Assembly: GCA_913777465.1 (NCBI GenBank)
Contig: CAJYRQ010000060.1
Span: forward strand, 1 to 50,175
DNA length: 50,175 nucleotides
From: an uncultured Chryseobacterium sp.
Lineage (GTDB): Bacteria; Bacteroidota; Bacteroidia; Flavobacteriales; Weeksellaceae
Direction: 5' to 3'
The notes under the pieces were generated by a model. The model saw only the letters and a list, made by a program, of their open reading frames with translations. It was not told where the DNA came from and did not search any database. Shown here in pieces: positions 43,014 to 49,595 of the stretch. Within the stretch, counting starts at the first letter, position 1; the number at the start of each line of letters is the position of its first letter. Position numbers and translations under genes: made by a program.

Positions 43014-44093
43014 ATGAAAAAACTAGCTCTTTTTGCGGTATTGCCTCTATCGGCATTATTGCATTCCCAGGTCGGGATTAATAACAATACACCCAAAGCA
43101 ACGCTGGACATTACGGCAAAAACCACCGACGGCAACAAACCCGAAGGAATCATCGCCCCGCGCCTTACCGGCGACCAGATCAAATCAGCGGATGCACAAT
43201 ACGGCTCCGATCAGAAAGGAGCCATTGTTTACGCTCTGGCGGCCGTTTCAACGGCAAGTACAAAGACCGCCAATATTACGGCGGAAGGCTATTATTTCTT
43301 TGACGGAAATCTCTGGCAGAAAGTAGGCCTGGGCGTGGATACCAGCATCTACAAAGGCAGCGGAAGCCTTTCCGGAAATACGGTAGTTACCCAGAATACC
43401 AATACCCTTGCTTTTACAGGAACGGCAGTAAATGCTTTTTCCGTAGACGATACCACCTTTTCGGTAGACGCTTCCAACAATCGGGTGGGAATCGGAACGG
43501 CAACGCCGTCGGTAAGGCTTGAAATCAATAACGGAAGCACTGCAGGAGCCATTAAAATTACAGACGGTACTCAGGCGGTAAATAAGGTACTTACTTCAGA
43601 TGCCAATGGGGTGGGAAGCTGGCAATATGCCATCATGCCCCCCGGAGCCATTATTTATATGGCAACGAGCACCGTGCCAAGCGGTTATCTTGAATGCAAC
43701 GGGGCTGCGGTAAGCCGGACCACTTATCCGGAACTTTTCAACCTTATCGGAACGACTTACGGACCGGGAGACGGCAGTACCACCTTCAACCTGCCTGATC
43801 TCAGGGGAGAATTCGTAAGAGGCTGGGACCATGGCAGGGGGGTGGATAGCGGAAGAAACCTGGGAAGCTTCCAGAATCATATGATACAAACCCATGAACA
43901 TGATATTCCTACCCCTACCGGAGGTACCGGCAGCGGGAGAGCGATGATTACAGATGACACCGGCGTCAACCAGGGAGGAAACAATACTTTGGCTGCAGGA
44001 AGATATTATACCTACAATACAGGGCCTTCAGGAAATTATGGTCCTGAGACCCGGCCGCGTAACGTGGCACTGATGCCTGTAATCCGATATTGA
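43014..44093 (+). CDS. Secreted fibre-like protein with phage tail-collar domain (copy 2)
   Basis: 359 residues, a close paralogue of the gene at 41833. Signal peptide ends LHSQ; N-terminal block as in the others; RVGIGTATPSVRLEI near 160-175; collar domain from about 208 (MPPGAIIYMATS, LECNGAAVSRTTY, TTYGPGDGSTTFNLPDLRG, ETRPRNVAL). Two short stretches differ between the copies: TVPSGYLE against TVLNGFLE, and ITDDTGVNQGGNNTL against HSDDNGTNQGGNNNL. Long runs are identical in DNA, including one of over 40 bases around 43822-43868. The HTH gene pair follows after 72 bp. Confidence 0.88.
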   Translation: MKKLALFAVLPLSALLHSQVGINNNTPKATLDITAKTTDGNKPEGIIAPRLTGDQIKSADAQYGSDQKGAIVYALAAVSTASTKTANITAEGYYFFDGNLWQKVGLGVDTSIYKGSGSLSGNTVVTQNTNTLAFTGTAVNAFSVDDTTFSVDASNNRVGIGTATPSVRLEINNGSTAGAIKITDGTQAVNKVLTSDANGVGSWQYAIMPPGAIIYMATSTVPSGYLECNGAAVSRTTYPELFNLIGTTYGPGDGSTTFNLPDLRGEFVRGWDHGRGVDSGRNLGSFQNHMIQTHEHDIPTPTGGTGSGRAMITDDTGVNQGGNNTLAAGRYYTYNTGPSGNYGPETRPRNVALMPVIRY

Positions 44094-44165
44094 TCATCTC
44101 ACCGGCAGATTAGTCGGATTTAAACAAACCAATTATTCTAACACAAATGTCAATTATATAAAGTT

Positions 44166-44588
44166 ATGGACTTCAAAAAAATCCATATAGGAAGTCTCAT
44201 TAAAAAAAGAGTTGCGGAGAGCGGGGTTGAAATGTCCCGCATCTGCAATTTTATGAAATGTTCCGAGGATAAAATTTACGGCACCTATCTGTCTGAAGAT
44301 ATAGGAACGAGGGAACTTCTGAAATGGAGCAAGCTGCTGGATTATGATTTTTTCAGGATCTATACCCAGCACATAATCCTGTATTCTCCTCCTTCCGCCC
44401 AAAAGGCAAACCAACAGAAAAAGACCGGACTTCCTTTATTCCGGAAGAACATCTATACCCGGGAAATCATCGATTTTATTCTTGAACTTATTAATACCGG
44501 AGCAAAAACCAAAGCTGAAGTCATGGAAGAATACCGCATTCCGAAAACAACCCTTTACAAATGGATTAGCAAACATGATAATACCTGA
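44166..44588 (+). CDS. Small HTH protein, first of a coupled pair
   Basis: 140 residues, cytosolic. The N-terminal half (MDFKKIHIGSLIKKRVAE ... LLKWSKLLDYDFFRIYTQH) looks like an XRE-type or degraded helix-turn-helix fold. The C-terminal part has an HTH of the transposase/Tnp type: KAEVMEEYRIPKTTLYKWI (about 118-136). I recall many Chryseobacterium and Elizabethkingia genomes having this pair in several copies, usually annotated as transposase or HTH protein. There is no catalytic DDE domain. The next gene overlaps it by 14 bp. Its position at the end of the fibre run suggests a local regulator or a mobile-element relict. Confidence 0.75.
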   Translation: MDFKKIHIGSLIKKRVAESGVEMSRICNFMKCSEDKIYGTYLSEDIGTRELLKWSKLLDYDFFRIYTQHIILYSPPSAQKANQQKKTGLPLFRKNIYTREIIDFILELINTGAKTKAEVMEEYRIPKTTLYKWISKHDNT

Positions 44589-44892
44589 TTACCACAAAAT
44601 ATACCGCGACATGATCCGCATAAAGTATCCCGAAAAGGCCGGTTTATGCCAGAAAATTCTAAGCAAAAAGACTTTGGAGCTGATGGACATCATCCGCCTC
44701 AATACCATTATCGCCGAAAGCGGCAGTGCGGAAAACGTCAGCTATAACCAGAAACTGAAGTCATACGATAAAAGAGCCATCCTTCAGATCTTAGACCATC
44801 AGAAAAAGCACCAGATGAACAACAGCCAGCTGGCCGCCCATTTTAAACTCAGCCGGAATACCGTGGCGAAATGGAAGAAAATGTTTTATTAA
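44575..44892 (+). CDS. Small HTH protein, second of a coupled pair
   Basis: 105 residues from the ATG at 44575, which overlaps the upstream stop by 14 bp (translational coupling). The open frame begins earlier, but that part is out-of-frame reading of the first gene. Mostly helical: DYHKIYRDMIRIKYP, then YDKRAILQILDHQKKHQMNN and a C-terminal HTH NSQLAAHFKLSRNTVAKWKK. No catalytic transposase residues. It probably works with the first protein as a DNA-binding pair; the function is unknown. Confidence 0.75.
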   Translation: MIIPDYHKIYRDMIRIKYPEKAGLCQKILSKKTLELMDIIRLNTIIAESGSAENVSYNQKLKSYDKRAILQILDHQKKHQMNNSQLAAHFKLSRNTVAKWKKMFY

Positions 44893-45329
44893 ATCCGGTA
44901 AAGTATACTGCAAATTATGTGAACCCGGAGTAAAATTTGAATTGAAGGTTTGAAAAGGGATGCCGGATGCTGGAAGATGACCCTGCTAACATTTGCATTC
45001 AAAGATATTAATCATCAAATAAAATCGTTTATTACTGATGAAATCTATTGCATCCTGATTTACCAGTCTTAATTTCAATCTTTTATTTCAAGAATCAATC
45101 AAAATAAAATAAATTGAATACGATCGAATTCACATTATAAATTTATCCGAATGATTTCTTTTTTATCACGGGTTTGATTTTGAAGAGGCATGATCACTTC
45201 AATAGGCTGCAAAACATCCCGGCATAAACCAAATCTATTAAAATAATAATTTAAATGGTTTTTATTTTCCCACTGGTCATGAAAAAGAAACAAGTACCCT
45301 TAATGTAATTCACCGGATTTTCTGATTAT
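44893..45329. other. Intergenic region with repeat fragments
   Basis: A GGAAG repeat fragment (GGGATGCCGGATGCTGGAAG, 44957-44976) and a GAATTCAC half-site near 45123 are seen. No gene or clear terminator for either flanking gene. Confidence 0.5.
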
Positions 45330-46697
45330 TCAGGAGAACTGGACTTTAGATATGGCCTCGCTTCTGCTGTTGATTTCCATCTTTACAAAAATATTCCGGA
45401 TATGGTATTTGATGGTATTCACCGAAACAAACATTTTTTCGGCAATCTCCGGATTGGACATTCCGTGTACCATATAGCTCAATACTTCGGCTTCGCGTTC
45501 CGTTAGATTATACTTTACCCTGAGAACCTGCAGGTCCAGTTTCTGTTTGTCGGATTTTTCCTGGATGTACGATTCTATCTTTTTCCTGAAATAGCGGTTT
45601 TCATGCAGAACCGTGATGGCGCGGTATATGATACCAATGAGCAAAACAATCATTTCTGTTACGCAGCTGATCTTAAGCTGGCCGGAAAACAGCCGCACGC
45701 CAGGAAGACCGATTTGTCTTGCAATATAATATTCTACGGCAAAGAAAAGGTATAAGGAATAGGCCAAAACATACAGGCAGGCATTTTTATTGGTTTTAAA
45801 GTGCATCAGAGCTATTACCCAATAACTGCACAGCATCAATAAGGCAATGGATTCGGCCAGAATATAAAAAAGCATTTCACCGCTGCTCATATACAGCATC
45901 ATAGAGGTTGCACTGCATACAACGGCCAGAATAACGACAAACTTCATTCTGTTAAATGCTTCAGGCCATCCCATAAATTGCCCGGCAAAGAAAAAACCGG
46001 TAACAAATATCCCGATGTGGAGCGGAATATCTGCATAATTCAGAAAATAGGGATTATCGGTAAAAAATGTGAACAGCCCGTCTGAGGAAGCAATGGACGT
46101 TACAATAAATGCCTGAAATAAGCCGTAATAAGCGAAAATGCATTGTCTGAAAAAGATAAAGAAAAGCGCATTCATGATAAAAATAACGGCAGCCAGTCCG
46201 TAAAACATCCCCAGCCCGAAGTTTCCTTTCACTTCAAAACGCCGGAATTCAGGCTCGGGCATCAACTGAACCGGAAAGTAAACTCCTTTTTTAAACGAAG
46301 TTTCAAGATAATAAGTCTTTTGTCCTCCTTTCAGAATAAAACGCGGATATCCCCAGGGCGTGGAGGAGTCGTGATGATTATTACCGGCACTCTTCAGGGG
46401 TATGAGAGTGGCATTCTGCAATCTGCATAAACGGATACTGGATAGGTGCTCGGTAGGGAAATAAATAACATAATTTTTTTTCGGTGAAGTATAGGCAAGC
46501 GGCGTTACTTTAAAAACAAAAGAGCCCGCGGAATGGGGCTGGGGCAAGTCTGAATCGAAAGGTTTATAAAACAGATTTTTTGCTGAAAGCGGCCAGGTAG
46601 CTAAGGGCAGTTTTGCGTACTCGATTTTAAAAGGAATTGCAGCTTGAGTCAGCTGATAAATAATTGAAAAAAGTAGAGTTAATAAAAATCGTTTCAA
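45330..46697 (-). CDS. 7TM sensor with LuxR-type DNA-binding domain
   Basis: 455 residues from a TTG start at 46697, which gives a clean signal peptide (KRFLLTLLFSIIYQLTQA). A periplasmic beta domain (about 20-160) precedes seven TM helices (about 165-375), the 7TMR-DISM arrangement. A short coiled coil leads to a LuxR-type HTH: LTEREAEVLSYMVHGMSNPE and VSVNTIKYHIRNIFVKMEI (about 395-450). So sensor and transcription factor are one membrane-bound protein. The frame is open to 46838, but a full promoter (46718-46748) lies inside that extension and fits the TTG start. It is divergent from the fibre/propeller pair 4 and is the likely regulator of it (inference). Confidence 0.88.
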   Translation of the reverse strand: MKRFLLTLLFSIIYQLTQAAIPFKIEYAKLPLATWPLSAKNLFYKPFDSDLPQPHSAGSFVFKVTPLAYTSPKKNYVIYFPTEHLSSIRLCRLQNATLIPLKSAGNNHHDSSTPWGYPRFILKGGQKTYYLETSFKKGVYFPVQLMPEPEFRRFEVKGNFGLGMFYGLAAVIFIMNALFFIFFRQCIFAYYGLFQAFIVTSIASSDGLFTFFTDNPYFLNYADIPLHIGIFVTGFFFAGQFMGWPEAFNRMKFVVILAVVCSATSMMLYMSSGEMLFYILAESIALLMLCSYWVIALMHFKTNKNACLYVLAYSLYLFFAVEYYIARQIGLPGVRLFSGQLKISCVTEMIVLLIGIIYRAITVLHENRYFRKKIESYIQEKSDKQKLDLQVLRVKYNLTEREAEVLSYMVHGMSNPEIAEKMFVSVNTIKYHIRNIFVKMEINSRSEAISKVQFS

Positions 46698-46717
46698 GAT
46701 ACGGCAGGAATTTTCGT

Positions 46718-46748
46718 CAAAGGTAAAAAAAAAACAAATTCCCTCCAA
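46718..46748 (-). promoter_or_regulatory. Promoter of the 7TM-LuxR gene (TTG-N20-TACCTTTG)
   Basis: On the minus strand TTG (46746-46748) and TACCTTTG (46718-46725) are 20 bp apart, a full consensus match. The predicted transcription start lies about 14 bp before the TTG start codon at 46697. Confidence 0.6.
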
Positions 46749-46841
46749 AAGTCTCATTTTAATAGTTTTATGCATTAAACCACCCGGTTGGGTAGGATAA
46801 AACAATACCAAAAGAGTGGTATTAAACGATGTGGACAAGGG

Positions 46842-46849
46842 TATATTTG
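46842..46849 (+). promoter_or_regulatory. Possible -7 box for fibre/propeller pair 4
   Basis: TATATTTG matches TAnnTTTG but no TTG lies at the right distance, and the leader to 47011 would be about 155 nt. Confidence 0.3.
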
Positions 46850-47010
46850 CAACATCGCAAAAGGCATCCTAAAGTAGAAATAAAGACAGGGAATTTTGTA
46901 TCTGTACGGATCTTTATACTGTTGCTGAATGATAAATAAAAAGAAGTGGTGTTTAGATAACTCTTATCAAAAACACAAATCAATAGATAAAACTAATTTT
47001 TTTAAATCGT

Positions 47011-48180
47011 ATGAAAACAAACGTATTTTTGGCAATTGCCTTTTTTTTCTCATTGGCCGTCCGGGGCCAGGTAGGTATTAATAATCAAAGTCCGAAGGCT
47101 ACCTTGGATATTACCGCTAAGACGACAGACGGTAGCCGACCGGAAGGGGTTATAATCCCTCGCCTTACCGGAAATCAGATCCAATCGGGAAATGCACAGT
47201 ATGGTTCAGACCAGAAGGGTATTATTATTTATGCTACGGCGGCAGTTTCCTCTCCGGATACTAAAACGGCAAATATAACTGCTGAAGGCTACTATTATTT
47301 TGACGGAAGCATATGGAAGAAAATAACTGGGGGAGGGGCTTCGTCCGGCAGCTGGTCTACGACGGGAAGCTCCGGAATAGATCCTTCCGTAAATTTTATA
47401 GGGTCTACCAATGCCGGAGGGCACCTGATGTTTAAAGTAGGAGGTCACCGTGCCGGGATCGTTATGGATTCTATGTCTGCCGGGAATACAGCAATCGGAT
47501 TCGGTGCTATAAATTTAAAGTCAAATGCCCATAAAACAACCGGTGAGAATACGGCTTTCGGATATGAGGCTTTACGAAGCATTACCGGTAACTCCAGTGG
47601 TGGCGGTGGCGGTAATACGGCATTTGGTTACCAGGCCCTTTCAGGCAACACAACCGGAAGTGAGAATACGGCCATCGGACGTTTTGCAGGGGCTAACATT
47701 ACAACCGGCAGTAAGAATATTGTTATCGGTACCGGCCAGAATGTTACCTCTGTTTCCGGAAGCAATCAGCTGAATATCGGAGGTGCAATCTTCGGAACAG
47801 GATTAAGCGGAAATGCAGCAGCGCCTGCAGGAAATATAGGCATCGGGACGGCTGCTCCCGCCAGTAAGCTGGAGATCAACGGAGCGGCTACCAATACCTC
47901 CGCTTATAATGCCGGAAGCAGCACCACGATCGATTTCAGCAAAAGCAACCTCGCATTTACTTCGGCTTCAGCAGGGAATTTCACGCTTCAGAATATTAAG
48001 GACGGAGGAACCTACACCCTGAATGTGCGCGGTGCAACCTCCGGAACTTCCGCTTTCACTGCGACAGGCTTTACCTTTAAATATGTAAATAATAACGCTA
48101 CCATAGCTAATACCGAAACCTTATACACCTTTGTGACCATAAGTTCGACAGTATATGTCTATTGTGCAAGAGGATTGTAA
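47011..48180 (+). CDS. Secreted fibre-like protein with YadA-head-like repeats, propeller-partner type (copy 4)
   Basis: 389 residues; signal peptide ends VRGQ, mature start QVGINNQSPKATLDI, then TTDGSRPEG, VIIPRLTGNQI, GYYYFDG. In place of the short GSLSGN linker it has about 150 residues with repeats of the trimeric-autotransporter head type: NTAIGFGAINLKS, NTAFGYEALRS, NTAFGYQALSG, NTAIGRFAGANI and NIVIGTGQN. Then IGIGTAAPASKLEI and the C-terminal module NTSAYNAG, KDGGTYTLNVRG, FKYVNNN, YTFVTIS, ending RGL. The head-like repeats support a trimeric fibre for the whole family. The propeller gene starts 2 bp after its stop codon. Confidence 0.83.
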   Translation: MKTNVFLAIAFFFSLAVRGQVGINNQSPKATLDITAKTTDGSRPEGVIIPRLTGNQIQSGNAQYGSDQKGIIIYATAAVSSPDTKTANITAEGYYYFDGSIWKKITGGGASSGSWSTTGSSGIDPSVNFIGSTNAGGHLMFKVGGHRAGIVMDSMSAGNTAIGFGAINLKSNAHKTTGENTAFGYEALRSITGNSSGGGGGNTAFGYQALSGNTTGSENTAIGRFAGANITTGSKNIVIGTGQNVTSVSGSNQLNIGGAIFGTGLSGNAAAPAGNIGIGTAAPASKLEINGAATNTSAYNAGSSTTIDFSKSNLAFTSASAGNFTLQNIKDGGTYTLNVRGATSGTSAFTATGFTFKYVNNNATIANTETLYTFVTISSTVYVYCARGL

Positions 48181-48181
48181 T

Positions 48182-49540
48182 ATGCATTACAGAGTGAAAA
48201 AATATTTCTCATGCTTCTTGCTGGTTTGCTGTCTGTCATCGTTTACATCGCAGATCCCGGGAATGCCGGCAATAGCACTTAAAGAGAGAAAAAATACCTT
48301 TGGAGGGGCAGGTAATGGAGGAGCTAATTCCATTACAAAGACATCTGACGGAGGATACGCAGTAGCAGGGTTTACTTCATCAAATAATGGCGATGTTTTC
48401 GGAAATCATGGAAGTAGTGATATGTGGATAGGAAAATTTAATGAAGTAGGAGCTTTGCAATGGCAAAAATTATTAGGAGGAACAGAGGGTGATGTAGCAA
48501 ATTCAATTATTTATACTACCGATGGCGGATATGTAGTGGCCGGATACACGCGATCAAATGACGGTGATGTCTCTGGATACCATGGAGGACTGAGGTATGA
48601 TTTGTGGATAGTCAAAATTAATACAATAGGTACTATAGAATGGCAGAAAGCATTAGGAGGAACATATGATGATATAGCATATTCTGTTATTCAAACTACC
48701 GAAGGCGGATACTTGGTGGCAGGATCTACTGCTTCAAACGATGGTGATGTTTCCGGAAATCATGGAAATACAGATATTTGGGTGGTAAAACTCAGTGAAA
48801 CAGGAAATATTCAGTGGCAGAGAGCATTCGGAGGAACGAGTGATGAATATGGTTATTCCGTTACTCAGACCACCGACGGCGGATACTTGGTGGCAGGCTC
48901 TACGGCTTCAAATAATGGTGATGTTTCCGGAAATCATGGGGGTAGAGATATCTGGATGGCTAAACTCAGCGATATAGGAACATTACAATGGAAAAAAACA
49001 TTAGGAGGAACAGATGAAGATATAGCGTATTCCGTCATTCAGACCACCGACGGCGGATACTTAGTGGCAGGAAGCACTTGGTCAAACAATGGCAATGTTT
49101 CCGGAAATCATGGACATGGAGATATGTGTGTAATAAAACTTAGCGGTACTGGAGCTATACAATGGAAGAAAGTATTAGGAGGATCAGGGAATGACGAAGG
49201 CTATTCTATTATCCAGGCAACAGATGGGGGATATGTAGCGGCAGGATATACCGATTCAAACAACGATGGTGATGTTTCAGGAAATCAAGGATATTCTAAT
49301 GTATGGGTCGTTAAACTAAGTGCAACAGGGAACATTCAGTGGCAGAAAGCAGTAGGTGGAACAAATCATAATCAGGCTAATTCCATTATTCAGATTACCG
49401 ATGGAAAATATGTAGTAGCAGGAAAGACATGGTCAAATGATGGAGATGTTTCAGGACCTTTAAATGGATATTATGATTTTTTCATTCCCATGCTTACTGC
49501 TGCAGGCAATGTTATCCGTCTGTATGAAGATGTACCCTAG
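48182..49540 (+). CDS. Secreted seven-repeat beta-propeller-like protein (copy 4)
   Basis: 452 residues from the ATG at 48182, 1 bp after the fibre stop codon; an upstream in-frame ATG (48155) would overlap that gene. Signal peptide ends FTSQ, mature start IPGMPAIALKERKN. Seven repeats open with FGGAGNGG, LGGTEGDV, LGGTYDDI, FGGTSDEY, LGGTDEDI, LGGSGNDE and VGGTNHNQ. Blades 3-5 are very similar in DNA, for example the TDGGYLVAGS(T) strand and VSGNHG turn, pointing to recent internal duplication. The end is short (AAGNVIRLYEDVP). AT-rich codon use. No type IX sorting domain. Confidence 0.82.
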   Translation: MHYRVKKYFSCFLLVCCLSSFTSQIPGMPAIALKERKNTFGGAGNGGANSITKTSDGGYAVAGFTSSNNGDVFGNHGSSDMWIGKFNEVGALQWQKLLGGTEGDVANSIIYTTDGGYVVAGYTRSNDGDVSGYHGGLRYDLWIVKINTIGTIEWQKALGGTYDDIAYSVIQTTEGGYLVAGSTASNDGDVSGNHGNTDIWVVKLSETGNIQWQRAFGGTSDEYGYSVTQTTDGGYLVAGSTASNNGDVSGNHGGRDIWMAKLSDIGTLQWKKTLGGTDEDIAYSVIQTTDGGYLVAGSTWSNNGNVSGNHGHGDMCVIKLSGTGAIQWKKVLGGSGNDEGYSIIQATDGGYVAAGYTDSNNDGDVSGNQGYSNVWVVKLSATGNIQWQKAVGGTNHNQANSIIQITDGKYVVAGKTWSNDGDVSGPLNGYYDFFIPMLTAAGNVIRLYEDVP

Positions 49541-49595
49541 TAAATATTTGGTATCATCAATTAAAGATTTTTAAAATAGGGATTAACACCTTAAA

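Noticed and set aside
37037-44093. Shufflon or invertible cassette system
   Set aside because: All copies are on one strand and no inverted recombination sites or site-specific recombinase gene is seen in the window.
37037-44093. Diversity-generating retroelement
   Set aside because: No reverse transcriptase and no adenine-specific template/variable repeat pair were recognised.
41833-44093. Prophage fragment
   Set aside because: Only the collar domain is phage-like; the genes carry Sec signals and the cellular N-terminal block, and no capsid, terminase or lysis genes are near.
44482-44574. Upstream extension of the second HTH gene
   Set aside because: It reads the first HTH gene in another frame; the ATG at 44575 with a 14-bp overlap is the sensible start.
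19740-49540. Type IX secretion cargo with C-terminal sorting domain
   Set aside because: The proteins end within about 10-15 residues of the last repeat, leaving no room for such a domain.
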